A DNA stretch of 64,000 nt, taken from assembly GCA_009775375.1 (NCBI GenBank), contig VSPO01000004.1:1-64000 (forward strand), in the 5' to 3' direction. Every line of letters starts with the position of its first letter. Positions within the stretch are counted from its first letter, which is position 1. Both the position numbers and the translations under genes were made by a program. Below the pieces are notes generated by a model. The model did no database searches. It was not told where the DNA came from and saw only the letters and a list, made by a program, of their open reading frames with translations. Shown here in pieces: positions 26,109 to 36,624 of the stretch. This DNA is from Muribaculaceae bacterium. GTDB lineage: Bacteria > Bacteroidota > Bacteroidia > Bacteroidales > Muribaculaceae.

Positions 26109-29100
26109 CTACTGGTCAGACTGGTCCGACTGATCAGACTTGTCTGACAAGTTAGACCGGTCAGATTGGGCAGGCCGGGCTCTCCATTTTGCGGCATACT
26201 CGCTGGGCGACATACCGAATTCCCTGCGGAATATCTTCCCAAACGAAGAATGCCCACCGTAGCCCACGGCATAAGCTATCTCCGAAATCGACATCTCATC
26301 TCCCTGAATCATCTCCTTCGCCTTGGCGAGACGTATCCCCCTGATATACTCCAGCATCGAGATTCCCAAGATGCTCTTGCACTTGCGATAGAGTGTGGAA
26401 TAACTCATACACATCTTGTCGGCCAAAAACTGCACGTCGAGCTCCGGGTCCGCCAGATTTTCGCAAACATGGTTGTTTATCTGCTCCATAAACTTGCGGT
26501 CGAGAGGCGATAGCCGTAACACCGGCTCCGAGGCCGTCTGTTTTTCCATTGATTGTTCTTTTTGTGCATGTTCCCCTTGCGTCGCTATCTCCTTTGATTC
26601 CTTCACGAGAGCCTTTGCCAGACGCTCTTTGCGGATAAGGAGATTCGAGATGCGCCCGCGAAGCAGTTTCGCGCTGAAAGGCTTTGTCAGATAGGAGTCG
26701 GCCCCCGACTCATAGCCCGTCTCACGGTCGCTCAGCGAATCTTTGGCCGTCAGCAATATGACGGCGATATGGCTCGTCAGGATATCCTCCTTTATCTTCG
26801 TGCACAGTTGAATCCCGTCCATCTCCGGCATCATAATGTCGCTGACCACTATGTCGGGACTCTCCTCATGCACGGCTTTAAGCCCCTCCAGACCGTTGGA
26901 GGCGGAAACAACGCTGTAGTCCGACTCCAGCGACTGGCAGATATATTCCCTGATGTTGTCGTTGTCTTCCACGATCAGCACCTTGCATCGTTTGGCAGCC
27001 TCTGCCGCCTCGGCAAACTCTCCCTCTTCCGGCTGGGGCAGCCTTGTTTGGGGCAGGCTTTCATTATGGATGGCATTCGGATATATATTTTCTGTCAGCA
27101 GGCTTATAATGAATGTCGAGCCCTTTCCCTCTTCGGATTCAGCGATTATGTCAGCCTCATGTAGGTCGGCGAGATTCTTCACCAACGACAGACCTATGCC
27201 CGTGCCGGAAGCCTGATGGTTGCCCTTCACCTGGTAGTAGCGTTTGTAGATATTCGAGAGCTCCTCTTTCGACATCCCGTATCCCGTGTCGGCCACGGAG
27301 ATTTCAGTCCGCTCCTCGCCGTCTTTCAGCACTTGCCGCAGCGACAGGACGATGCTCCCTTTCTCCGTATATTTCACGGCGTTGCTGAGGATGTTGTTGA
27401 GCATTATTGAGATCATGTCCCTGTCGAAATAGATCTTTTTCACCCCTTTGTCGATATCGAGGATGATTTCTACGTCCTTGTTCATGTTGAGCTCCTTGAA
27501 TCTCAAGCCGATTTCGTAGACAAGATTGGAAATATTGCCCTTAGCTACGCTTAGTTCCCTGTTACGGGTTTCCGTCTTGCGGAATTCCAATATGCCGTTG
27601 ATGAGCGAAAGAAGCGACTTCGAGCTTTCGCGGATCATGCGGAGTTTGGTATTATATTTTGCGGGAAGCGTAGGGTCGCTGACCATGTCCTCGATAGGCC
27701 CGATGATGAGGGTCAGAGGTGTGCGTAGTTCGTGGGTGATGTTGGTGAAGAAACGCAGACGTTCCTCGTTCAGTATATGTTGTTGTTGGTTCTGGGCTAT
27801 TTCCGATTGATAACGCTCCTTTAGCCTCACCCTGCGCACGTAGAGATAAAACATGAATATGACGATGCCGATGAAGATCAATACGTACAGAGTTATGGCC
27901 CACCATCTTAACCATATTGGAGGGGGTATTATAATATTCGCCACCTGCGTGGGCTTGCTCCATTCATTCCCCTTGAACCGGTATCTCACTAAAAGCTTGT
28001 AGTTTCCCGGCGACAGGTTTCTGAACGACACGGAGTTTTCATTCCTGAGATCCACCCATGAATCGTCATATCCCTCCATCTTGTAGGCGAATGAGGAATA
28101 TTTCATGATTCCTTGGTCGGGGACGGCGAAAGTGATTCTGAATGTCGATTGATTGTAGGGAAGCACCACCTTCCCGTTTTTCGCCTGTATCTGTATCTCA
28201 TTCTCCTTTCTGTTGTCGCCCTCTTTGTAAGCCGTAAACCCGGTGACGACGACGGGAAGGTCGTGGTTTTCAGAGACGGTGCTGTCAGTGTTGATGGAAA
28301 TTATGCCGTTGGCGGAAGCGAAGTATACGCGGCCATCCTTTCCGACGGCCGATCCCCTTTCGCTGAAAGAGTTAAGGGGAATCTCGCGGTCGGAATGATG
28401 GAATGTGACGGCAAGCGATTTCCCGTTGATGAATGCCACTCCGTTGTCGAGCGATGCCCAGAAGTTCCCCTCTTTGTCCTCGTCTATTGCCATTATATGG
28501 GATACCCCTGATTCCGAAGGGTCGATCACGAGTTTATATCCCGAATGGTCGGATGGTTTCTCAAACAAAACCAGTCCGTTTCTTGTCGCCACCCACATTC
28601 TTCCTTTCGAATCTTTAAGAATGTCGTTGATGGCATTGGAGACAAATCCATGGGCGTCATTTAGTTCGGCTTTTCGTTTGAAATCGGGCGACATTATGTT
28701 GATTCCCTTGCCGAAAGTGCCTATCCATATGTTGCCGGCGGCATCATACCTAATAGACTGCACCACGTGGTCGCTCAGCTCGCTCTCGATCGGTAGTTTC
28801 TCGGCTTGGTTTCCATTTAGTTGCCAGATATAGTCGTTGGTCGCGAAAAGGATAGATCCTGTCGGACTCTTATATATCGACCGGACATTCACTGGTAATC
28901 CCTCTATTTGGGTGAACGTTCCGGATGTCTTGTTGAATCGGAAAGCCCCTTGGTCGGTTGTGCCGACCAGGAAGTCCCCCTTATTGTCTTCTACGATAGC
29001 CGTGACGGCCGTCTTTTGTCCCTCGTTCATTCCCGGGATAGGGAATGAGGCCGCCTCTTTACCCAGGCGTGAGATTTCTCCGTCGGAGCCGAGCCAGAGA

Positions 29101-30245
29101 TTTCCCTCGCTGTCGGTCAGGCAGCTCCAGACGGGCGGGTAGAGCCATCCTTGGGGAGTGGTCTTGACGTATTTCTCTCTTTGGAACATGGGCTTGACGT
29201 GGGATATGACATTGACTCCGGCCCGATATTGTCCTATCCATAAATTGCCGAAGCGGTCTTCCACGAGGGCGCGGATATGTTTGCATTCCATTGATCCCGG
29301 TCTTGCCTCAGCCGTGACCGACGTGAATTCAGCCTTCTCAGGATTGTCATAATCGATGTTGGTGGCCATGCATGTCCCTCCCCGCATCGTGGCGAAAAGG
29401 ATGCTGCCGTCCTTAAGCTCTATGATCCGGCGCAATCCTCCCGGGGCTATTGATTTGGGATTCCCCTCCTTGCTGACGAATGGAGTGATCCGCTTTGTCC
29501 ATGGATTAAGCAAAGCGGCCCCGTTGTCGGTGCCGATCCATACGTAGCCATTGTCAGCTTCCATTAGATGGTAGACACAATCCCCGGGAATAGGGGAGTT
29601 GTCCATCCGGTAGTTGGTGAATGTATGGGCCACGGTGTCTATCGCGCTCAATCCTTCCGTGACGTGTCCTACGTATAGAGTTCCGTCCTGTGTTTCAAGA
29701 GATGCATATGATGTGCGAGGCAGTCCTTCTACGGTTTCGTGGTTGTATTTCCTGATTTCGCCGTTCTTTTCATTATAGTAATGAGCTCCGAAATGATAAT
29801 CGGTCAGCCAGATTCCCCCTCCGGGAGCTGCCTTTATGTCAACGACGTTCATCGGCCATAATCTCTCGTCGGGCGAATCTTTGAATTCCATGTCTTCGAG
29901 CGAGAGGATCTTGACGCCGTCTCTTTGAGTGGCTATCCAAAGTCGGTCGGGATTGTCTGGGTCCTGGACCACTACGTTCAGTTCGTTGGCTGGAAGGGCG
30001 GAGTTCTCTTTCGTGAGATTGATAAATCTCTTGCCGTCGAATTTGTTTAGACCCGATTCTGTGGCTACCCAGATTCCTCCCTTTGAATCCTCGGCCATCG
30101 AGGTGACGTAGCCGTTTGAAAGCCCGTCGTTGAGGTCGTAAGTGGTGCGTCCCCCCTCGCTGATGAGGGCGTATGCCAACGATGCGGAGAGCGTCGTGGC
30201 CAATATCGACAGGAGTGTTGAAAAGCGTTTCATGATACGTGACAT
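26109..30245 (-). CDS. Hybrid two-component system regulator (HTCS) of the polysaccharide locus
   Basis: One 1378-residue chain joins all signalling parts: a signal peptide (about 1-26), 14-bladed periplasmic propeller repeats, a Y_Y_Y domain ending near 780, a membrane helix (LRWWAITLYVLIFIGIVIFMF), histidine kinase with phospho-His838 in ITHELRTPL, ATPase domain, receiver with Asp1136 in SDIMMPEMDG, and an AraC-type helix-turn-helix. In characterised PULs such proteins bind a glycan fragment in the periplasm and activate the adjacent susCD genes, which fits the divergent susC here. After the DNA-binding domain there is a 20-residue Ser/Asp/Gln-rich tail encoded by short repeats. An ATG four codons in is an alternative start. 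Confidence 0.95.
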   Translation of the reverse strand: MSRIMKRFSTLLSILATTLSASLAYALISEGGRTTYDLNDGLSNGYVTSMAEDSKGGIWVATESGLNKFDGKRFINLTKENSALPANELNVVVQDPDNPDRLWIATQRDGVKILSLEDMEFKDSPDERLWPMNVVDIKAAPGGGIWLTDYHFGAHYYNEKNGEIRKYNHETVEGLPRTSYASLETQDGTLYVGHVTEGLSAIDTVAHTFTNYRMDNSPIPGDCVYHLMEADNGYVWIGTDNGAALLNPWTKRITPFVSKEGNPKSIAPGGLRRIIELKDGSILFATMRGGTCMATNIDYDNPEKAEFTSVTAEARPGSMECKHIRALVEDRFGNLWIGQYRAGVNVISHVKPMFQREKYVKTTPQGWLYPPVWSCLTDSEGNLWLGSDGEISRLGKEAASFPIPGMNEGQKTAVTAIVEDNKGDFLVGTTDQGAFRFNKTSGTFTQIEGLPVNVRSIYKSPTGSILFATNDYIWQLNGNQAEKLPIESELSDHVVQSIRYDAAGNIWIGTFGKGINIMSPDFKRKAELNDAHGFVSNAINDILKDSKGRMWVATRNGLVLFEKPSDHSGYKLVIDPSESGVSHIMAIDEDKEGNFWASLDNGVAFINGKSLAVTFHHSDREIPLNSFSERGSAVGKDGRVYFASANGIISINTDSTVSENHDLPVVVTGFTAYKEGDNRKENEIQIQAKNGKVVLPYNQSTFRITFAVPDQGIMKYSSFAYKMEGYDDSWVDLRNENSVSFRNLSPGNYKLLVRYRFKGNEWSKPTQVANIIIPPPIWLRWWAITLYVLIFIGIVIFMFYLYVRRVRLKERYQSEIAQNQQQHILNEERLRFFTNITHELRTPLTLIIGPIEDMVSDPTLPAKYNTKLRMIRESSKSLLSLINGILEFRKTETRNRELSVAKGNISNLVYEIGLRFKELNMNKDVEIILDIDKGVKKIYFDRDMISIMLNNILSNAVKYTEKGSIVLSLRQVLKDGEERTEISVADTGYGMSKEELSNIYKRYYQVKGNHQASGTGIGLSLVKNLADLHEADIIAESEEGKGSTFIISLLTENIYPNAIHNESLPQTRLPQPEEGEFAEAAEAAKRCKVLIVEDNDNIREYICQSLESDYSVVSASNGLEGLKAVHEESPDIVVSDIMMPEMDGIQLCTKIKEDILTSHIAVILLTAKDSLSDRETGYESGADSYLTKPFSAKLLRGRISNLLIRKERLAKALVKESKEIATQGEHAQKEQSMEKQTASEPVLRLSPLDRKFMEQINNHVCENLADPELDVQFLADKMCMSYSTLYRKCKSILGISMLEYIRGIRLAKAKEMIQGDEMSISEIAYAVGYGGHSSFGKIFRREFGMSPSEYAAKWRARPAQSDRSNLSDKSDQSDQSDQ

Positions 30246-30997
30246 TTTTATAACGTCGGAACGCCGGATATATTTAAGGACTTTTAAATAAAAATGTATT
30301 GAGGCCTCAGGATTATGTAGCGTCCCTTATCGGCGGCAAATATAGCGAGTAGTAGTGTTGTCGGCTTGGAATTAGGTTTCAGATTATAGTCGGATTCAAG
30401 CATTTGGGCGAAAATGAAAGATTTGGGCGCATTGGTGGAAGAAATAGGCGCATGTACGGGCATTTCAAGTTGTCGGTTGCGAAGTTTTGGCTTTTTAGGA
30501 ATGGAATGCAGATGCATGATGGCTTGCGTCGGGCGGCGATGACACGAGAAGATGTGCACTTTGAACGATGAGGCAAGAATAGCCTGAAAATTGAGACGGA
30601 TGATGCTCTTTTTTGAATCAAAATCTACATATGGCAAACGAAGTAGGCTACCATATATAAATTTCAAACGTTTGATTCTTTCAAATCCGGAGCGATGAAA
30701 GATTTAACTACCTTTAAGAAATATTCGGAAGCGTTTGTAAATATTCCTTAATATAACTTTGCAGCGAGAAACTCAAACGCCCGACGGCGGGAAGCTCGAA
30801 TCCGAAGTCCGACTCCTTATATATAGGGGCGGCTATATAGGGGCGGCGCGAACGACGGGAGCCAATCTCCGGAAGGCGACGTAAACAACAACATCAGCTA
30901 ATTTATCTAAAGGTAACCATCTCAAGGTAGAAAGAAAGTTTTTTAGGTCGAATTTATTTTATTAACAAACAATTTTTATTTCCTAACCATCAAACCC
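30246..30997. promoter_or_regulatory. Divergent control region between HTCS and susC
   Basis: The 752-base gap carries no convincing gene. Visible sites are a -7 element for the regulator on the - strand (TATATTTG, 30344-30337), a 12-bp perfect palindrome TCAAACGTTTGA at 30664-30675, a -7 element TAACTTTG for susC at 30754-30761 with a TTTG 16 bases upstream, and a 14-bp perfect tandem duplication (TATATAGGGGCGGC) at 30820-30847 in the susC leader. The susC leader would be about 230 bases. Binding of the regulator to the palindrome is untested inference. Confidence 0.5.
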
Positions 30998-33900
30998 ATG
31001 AAACATCGGTTATTAGTATGGTTGCTGTCAGTCTTAGTGGCGACAGCGACAATGAGCGCCCAGCAGGCCTACGTGCTGAAGGGCGTTGTCCAGGATGAGG
31101 CAGGCGAACCGCTGATCGGCGCCACCTTCCAGTTGAAGGGTACATCGAATGGAGGCGCGACCGACATCGATGGCAACTTCTCAATCAATGTAAAGGAAGG
31201 AGACGTGGTGACCTTCTCGTATGTAGGCTACATCCCTCAGGAAATCACCGTCTCAGGCCAGAACAATCTGACAATCGTTCTCAAAGAAAACTCCGAGGTG
31301 CTCGAAGACGTGGTCGTAATCGGCTACGGCACGATGCGCAAGAAAGACCTTACCGGAGCTGTCACTCAGATTAACCCTGACAAAATCGCTGACCAGAACC
31401 CCGGCTCAGTTCAGGACCTTCTCCGTGGCGCACCTGGACTTCAGATTGGATATGACGCTTCAGCCAAAGGACAGGGAGCCTCCATCAAGCTTCGTGGAGA
31501 AAACTCACTCGGCACCAATGTCAGCCCTATGATCGTGCTCGACGGCATGCCTTTCTTCGGTGAGCTTTCCGAGATCAACCCCGACGACATCGGCCAGATC
31601 GACATTCTCAAGGACGCATCCTCCGCTGCCATCTATGGTGCGCGTGCAGCCGCCGGCGTCATCATCATCACTACCAAGAAAGGTAAGACCGGCAAGCCTA
31701 TGGTAACTCTTAACGCCAACTTCGGTGTCTCCAACAAAAGCGCTTATCGCGACTATATGGATGCTGAGGAATATATGCGCTATCGTGAGGACTACTACAT
31801 GATGAACTATACTTACGGACTTGGAGACAATGGTCTTTATGGTTATTATAACGTAAAAGACGGAAATGGCAACCTCGCTTATCCACAGGGTTACTACAAT
31901 AACCCTGCAAATCTTTCGGAAAGCGACCGTAATGCATGGATGCAGAACACCGGCGCAGCAGGTTTCGGCCCCTCTGCCGAAGATACCGCTCTTTCGCTTT
32001 ATGCCCGCCGTCTGGAGATGAACAATTCCGCTCTCGTCTACAAGAACTTCCTCGCCGGTAAAACCTACGACTGGTATGACGCTACGTTCCGCACCGGATT
32101 CAATCAAGATTACAACGTGAGCTTGTCGGGAGCAACGGATCATATCAACTATTATCTCTCAGCCGGCTATATGAGAAATGAAGGAGCCGTGAGGGGCAAT
32201 GAATACGAGGCTTTCCGCGCAAGTGCAAAGCTTAATGCCAAGGTGACAGACTGGCTGGAAATTGGAGCAAACATCAATTTCCAGGATCGTTCTGATGGCG
32301 ACATTCAGGTCTCTCTCGGTTCCAATTATTGGGATGCCAACATGCTCCGCAACTCCCCCTATGCTTCCATGTATAGGGAAGATGGTTCTTACGAGCAGTA
32401 TCCTATGACGGGCAATAGCACTAATGGTGGATACAACTATTTCTTCGATCGTGACTATTATGATCTTGACAAAGGATTCACCAACCTCAATACGATCTTT
32501 AATGCCAAGGTGACTCTCCCTTACGGTTTCACTTATCAGTTCAATATCTCACCGCGTTACCAGTGGTTTCATGATTTCTACCACATGAGAGCCGATAAGC
32601 CTGATGCAAGACCCTCCGATCAAGGTGTAAACCGTCAGCATACAAAATACTTTGAATGGAACCTCAATAATACCTTGACTTGGGACAAGACATATAATGA
32701 TGTCCATCATTTCACTGTCACTCTCGTTCAGGAGGCTGAGGACCACAAGACTTGGCAAGATCGCATCGAGGCCCGTAATATATCTCCGACAGACGTGCTC
32801 GGCTTCCACTGGACTTCCGGAGCCAACAAGCTGCAGAGTGGATTCTCGACCAATGATGAGCACTACACCTCTGCTTCATATCTTGGCCGTGTGTTCTACA
32901 GCTATGATAATAAGTATATGATCACCGGTTCTCTCCGTCGTGATGGTTTTTCCGGATTCGGCGTAAATACGAAATGGGGTAATTTCGGTTCTGTAGGTCT
33001 CGGCTGGAATTTCTCTGAGGAAAAATTTATGGAGAGCACTCGTGATTGGCTCAGCAATGGTAAGCTCCGTCTCTCTTGGGGTACGAACGGTAACCGTGAT
33101 TTCTCTCAATCCAATCCATGGATTCCCGGATGGTACAGAACTCTTGCCAACCTGAATATCGGCGGTTCGATGGTTTACTACAACAATGGCACCTCCACAG
33201 TTGTGAAGAGTCTTTATATGGATCGTCTTGCTGCTCCCAATCTTCGCTGGGAACGCACGGAGGCTTACAACGTGGGTATTGATTTCGGATTCCTGAACAA
33301 TCGTCTCTCAGGAGCTATCGACTGGTATCACAAGACTACCAAGGACATGATCATGGGTCAGCGTCTTCCCTCCTTCACAGGATTCGGCTCTATTACATCT
33401 AACCTCGGCGAGGTGCAGAACAGCGGTTTCGAGATTTCGCTTTCATCCATCAACATTGAGAAGGAGAATTTCACTTGGACCACTACCGCCGGCTTCTCTT
33501 ACAACCGCAACCGCATCAAGCACATCTATTATGACTACGATGAGAACGGTGAGGAGAGAGATGATACATCCAACAGATGGTATATCGGACACCCAATCGG
33601 TGAAATATGGTATTATGAGACAGATGGCGTATGGCAGAACAATCCTGCTGACATTGCCGCTGCAGCACTCGTAGGTCAGAAGCCCGGCGACCCCAAAGTC
33701 GTGAACCGTTATACTGAGGATGACAAGATCCTTGACGACGGAACCCGTGTACCTGTCTACAACGATAAAGACAAGACTTATCTCGGCACAACCAACCCGC
33801 CAATCTACTGGAACATGCGCAACGAGTTCGTCCTTTGGAAAGACCTAACGTTCTCCTTCTCACTCTACTCTTATATGGGCCACAAGAGCACAGCAGGTTA

Positions 33901-34261
33901 TTGGCTCAATCAGGACAACGGCGGTTCGCAGGTGACAAACGCTGCCAACCTCCCGTCAAAGGAATACTGGACACCTGAAAACCCGACGAACGATTATTGC
34001 CGCCTTATGGCTACCGGCCCTGATACGGGTCTTGCTGGTGGAGTTGATAAACTTTACAACCGTAACTTCGTTCGCCTCGACAACATCACGATTGGCTATA
34101 CCCTTCCGCAGAAGTGGACTCGCCAGATCATGCTTGAAAAAGTCCGCTTCACTGCAGGATGCAACAATGTTTGCACAATCTCTGGCTGGGAATACGGTGA
34201 TCCCGAGACTGGTGGCCTCGCACGCCGCACATTCAATTTCGGTGTGAACGTAACCTTCTAA
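30998..34261 (+). CDS. SusC/RagA-family TonB-dependent outer-membrane glycan transporter
   Basis: The 1087-residue chain has a signal peptide (about residues 1-22), a carboxypeptidase-regulatory-like beta domain (about 25-100, GEPLIGATFQLKGT), the SusC plug start VVIGYGTMRKKDLTGAV, and a long beta-barrel ending RTFNFGVNVTF. With its SusD partner it imports oligosaccharides across the outer membrane using TonB energy. susD follows 21 bases later. The glycan cannot be read from the sequence. Confidence 0.96.
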   Translation: MKHRLLVWLLSVLVATATMSAQQAYVLKGVVQDEAGEPLIGATFQLKGTSNGGATDIDGNFSINVKEGDVVTFSYVGYIPQEITVSGQNNLTIVLKENSEVLEDVVVIGYGTMRKKDLTGAVTQINPDKIADQNPGSVQDLLRGAPGLQIGYDASAKGQGASIKLRGENSLGTNVSPMIVLDGMPFFGELSEINPDDIGQIDILKDASSAAIYGARAAAGVIIITTKKGKTGKPMVTLNANFGVSNKSAYRDYMDAEEYMRYREDYYMMNYTYGLGDNGLYGYYNVKDGNGNLAYPQGYYNNPANLSESDRNAWMQNTGAAGFGPSAEDTALSLYARRLEMNNSALVYKNFLAGKTYDWYDATFRTGFNQDYNVSLSGATDHINYYLSAGYMRNEGAVRGNEYEAFRASAKLNAKVTDWLEIGANINFQDRSDGDIQVSLGSNYWDANMLRNSPYASMYREDGSYEQYPMTGNSTNGGYNYFFDRDYYDLDKGFTNLNTIFNAKVTLPYGFTYQFNISPRYQWFHDFYHMRADKPDARPSDQGVNRQHTKYFEWNLNNTLTWDKTYNDVHHFTVTLVQEAEDHKTWQDRIEARNISPTDVLGFHWTSGANKLQSGFSTNDEHYTSASYLGRVFYSYDNKYMITGSLRRDGFSGFGVNTKWGNFGSVGLGWNFSEEKFMESTRDWLSNGKLRLSWGTNGNRDFSQSNPWIPGWYRTLANLNIGGSMVYYNNGTSTVVKSLYMDRLAAPNLRWERTEAYNVGIDFGFLNNRLSGAIDWYHKTTKDMIMGQRLPSFTGFGSITSNLGEVQNSGFEISLSSINIEKENFTWTTTAGFSYNRNRIKHIYYDYDENGEERDDTSNRWYIGHPIGEIWYYETDGVWQNNPADIAAAALVGQKPGDPKVVNRYTEDDKILDDGTRVPVYNDKDKTYLGTTNPPIYWNMRNEFVLWKDLTFSFSLYSYMGHKSTAGYWLNQDNGGSQVTNAANLPSKEYWTPENPTNDYCRLMATGPDTGLAGGVDKLYNRNFVRLDNITIGYTLPQKWTRQIMLEKVRFTAGCNNVCTISGWEYGDPETGGLARRTFNFGVNVTF

Positions 34262-34282
34262 TCAATTTAACTGATAATAATC

Positions 34283-36301
34283 ATGAAAATAAATAAATTA
34301 AGCCTTATCAAGGCATTCTCGACTATCGCCGCAGTCTCGGTAATGACAGGCTGCTCCGACAATTTCCTCGATCAAGATCCTCTTTCCTTCTTCGAGCCGG
34401 GAAAGACCTACACCACTGAGGCTGGTCTTCAGTCTGCTCTCGCACAGTGCGACCTTCACTACAAGACCATGCTCATGGACGGCAACGGCAACGTGCTCCC
34501 CATCGCTTCCGTCTATTTCATGAGCGACATGGGTCTTTATGCCAAGACTGATGCCGGCGGCGGAATCATGGATGACTTCGCCAACAAGATCACCCCGACT
34601 TCCGGTATGGCGGGAGGTGGCGACTCCAACGCCATGAGCCGTTTCTACAACGAATCCTGCAACGGTATCAAGTATGCCAACACAGTGCTGACATACGTCG
34701 ATCAGGTAAAAGGTCTTGATGAGAAGACACGCAACGAGTATAAGGGTCGTGCCTATTTCCATAGGGCATACAAATACTATCACATGGTGCTTCTTTTCGG
34801 CGACATACCTTTGATCACGAAGATCATTTCCGTCCCGAAGCAAAACTACAAGTCGACCTCCAAGGAGGCCATCTTCAAGATGCTGGTCCACGACCTTGAG
34901 TTTGCCGTGGCCAACGTGCCAAGACAGAAGGATATGCCCTATTGGGGTCCTGTGAATCAGGAGGCCTGCAAGCAGCTTCTCATAAAGTGCTACATGGTGG
35001 TGGGCGAATTCGCAAAGGCCGAGGCTATGGCCACCGACCTTATAGAAAACCATGGTCTGGCTCTGATGCGCCAGCCGTTCGGAGAGTTTGTCCCTTCAGG
35101 CAACCCCGACACTTGGGAAGTGAAACGCAACGTAATGTGGGACCTTCTCCGCGGGCAGAACATCGTGAATCCCGCCAACACGGAGACCATCCTTCCTATC
35201 CTCAACTATCATGACGAGAACTTCACGCAGTATCTGACGATGCGTGCCCTTGGTGTCCACTGGAGCAATGGCGACATCATGGATCCCTCCGGTCTTGGTT
35301 CTCCTGCCTACAACTTCTCTCGTAATGATGGCAACTACACTAACACTCTCGACTGGCTTCGCGTGCTTGGTCGTGGCATCGGATGCTTCCGCACCTCCTA
35401 CCACTTCAACTCCACCATCTGGTATCAGGATGGAGAAGAAGACACCCAAGACCTTCGCCACAACCGCGAGATGGGCAACTGGGTTGAGATGGAAGACATC
35501 AAATACAACCGCAAGAATTCTCCTTTCTATGGCCAGAACATGCGTCTGTATGCCACGGAAGACTACTACAACGACAAGGGCGAAGTGACGATCCACAAAG
35601 GTCAGCTCCTTTGCAAGGACACGATCCGCAGCTGGTATCCCGTGCCTCTCTGGAAGATGTATATTCTCGACCAAGCTGCAGAGGAGAATATGAATGCCAA
35701 CCAATTTAACGGTGCTACCAAAGGCTCGAAATGCTCCAATGGCAACATGTATCTCTTCCGTCTTGCAGAGACATATCTTCTCCGTGCTGAGGCTCGCTTC
35801 TATCAGGGCAACGCTTCCGGCGCAGCGCAGGACGTGAATGCTATCCGCGAGCGTGCCAACGCCAAGAAGATGTTCTCCACCGTGACTATCGGTGACATCG
35901 CCGACGAACGCGGTCGCGAGCTTTACATGGAGGAATGGCGCCAGCCTGAGCTAACCCGTATCTCCTGGTGTCTTGCCCGTAGCGGCCAGCCTGACGAATG
36001 GGGCAACACCTATTCTCTTGACAACTGGGACAAGCAGAGCGGCACCGACCTGTCGGGCGGTAGCTACTGGTATCAGCGTTGTCTCCACTACAACATCTTC
36101 AACCGCGGTCCGATTCTCTCGAAGACCACCCTCAATTACACTGTTGACAAACGCAACCTCTTCTGGCCTGTCCCCAACTCTGTCATCACTGCCAACATAG
36201 GCGGACAGCTTCGTCAGAACTATGGATATGACGGCTACAGCGACAATATTGAGATGTTCACCGACTGGGAAGAGGCGGTGGCCGATGAAGACAGAATCTA
36301 A
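34283..36301 (+). CDS. SusD/RagB-family glycan-binding outer-membrane lipoprotein
   Basis: The N-terminus has a lipoprotein signal with Cys24 in VMTGCSDN, followed by the FLDQDPLSFF stretch typical of SusD. The helical TPR-like fold is reflected in repeated Tyr- and Ala-rich helices, and the chain ends in the usual late segment with NLFWPVPNSVI. At 672 residues it is longer than SusD (about 550), as in the larger members of the family. It caps the SusC barrel and binds the glycan at the cell surface. A terminator hairpin lies 30 bases downstream. Confidence 0.95.
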   Translation: MKINKLSLIKAFSTIAAVSVMTGCSDNFLDQDPLSFFEPGKTYTTEAGLQSALAQCDLHYKTMLMDGNGNVLPIASVYFMSDMGLYAKTDAGGGIMDDFANKITPTSGMAGGGDSNAMSRFYNESCNGIKYANTVLTYVDQVKGLDEKTRNEYKGRAYFHRAYKYYHMVLLFGDIPLITKIISVPKQNYKSTSKEAIFKMLVHDLEFAVANVPRQKDMPYWGPVNQEACKQLLIKCYMVVGEFAKAEAMATDLIENHGLALMRQPFGEFVPSGNPDTWEVKRNVMWDLLRGQNIVNPANTETILPILNYHDENFTQYLTMRALGVHWSNGDIMDPSGLGSPAYNFSRNDGNYTNTLDWLRVLGRGIGCFRTSYHFNSTIWYQDGEEDTQDLRHNREMGNWVEMEDIKYNRKNSPFYGQNMRLYATEDYYNDKGEVTIHKGQLLCKDTIRSWYPVPLWKMYILDQAAEENMNANQFNGATKGSKCSNGNMYLFRLAETYLLRAEARFYQGNASGAAQDVNAIRERANAKKMFSTVTIGDIADERGRELYMEEWRQPELTRISWCLARSGQPDEWGNTYSLDNWDKQSGTDLSGGSYWYQRCLHYNIFNRGPILSKTTLNYTVDKRNLFWPVPNSVITANIGGQLRQNYGYDGYSDNIEMFTDWEEAVADEDRI

Positions 36302-36330
36302 TCAAGGATAACGTATCCCCATAAACAAGA

Positions 36331-36359
36331 CCGGGGCGATGGGAAAACCATCGCCCCGG
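36331..36359 (+). terminator. Terminator after susD
   Basis: A perfect 12-bp GC-rich stem (36331-36342 with 36348-36359) encloses GAAAA. The following T run is weak, so some read-through into the GH97 gene is possible. Confidence 0.75.
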
Positions 36360-36395
36360 CTTCATATATAGCCGGATGGCATTACTGCGTCGCGA

Positions 36396-36447
36396 CTAAG
36401 GGCCGTGCTCCCCAGTCTTTCCCCTGTGCAGCTAAGGGCCGTGCTCC
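36396..36447. repeat. Two 16-bp direct repeats 36 bp apart
   Basis: CTAAGGGCCGTGCTCC occurs at 36396-36411 and 36432-36447 between susD and the GH97 gene. It may be a protein-binding pair or a duplication remnant; nothing else in the gap decides this. Confidence 0.7.
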
Positions 36448-36544
36448 TGACTCGGATGTGTCTTGTTGATTCATTTGGACGTCAGATTATTCCTATATCC
36501 CTCTTTTCCTCCCCGATTTCTCGCAGGGTTTCAAAAAAAAGATG

Positions 36545-36552
36545 TAAATTTG
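36545..36552 (+). promoter_or_regulatory. -7 element for the GH97 gene
   Basis: TAAATTTG followed by GC fits the Bacteroidota -7 consensus. The start would be near 36559, and no -33 TTTG stands at the right distance. It suggests the GH97 gene has its own promoter beside read-through from susD. Confidence 0.45.
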
Positions 36553-36624
36553 CATCAGGATAAATCCCGATAAATCCCGATCATGTCTCTCCCGACTAAA
36601 AAATCTGACCATAACATCCAGTAT

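Noticed and set aside
26109..26190. Phase-variable switch at the 3' end of the regulator
   Set aside because: The repeat unit is a multiple of three and lies at the very end of the gene, so changes cannot turn the regulator on or off.
30284..30667. 127-residue open frame on the - strand between the regulator and susC
   Set aside because: It overlaps the predicted regulator promoter, has no recognisable domain and an unbalanced Pro/Phe/Ile composition. It looks like chance in A/T-rich DNA.
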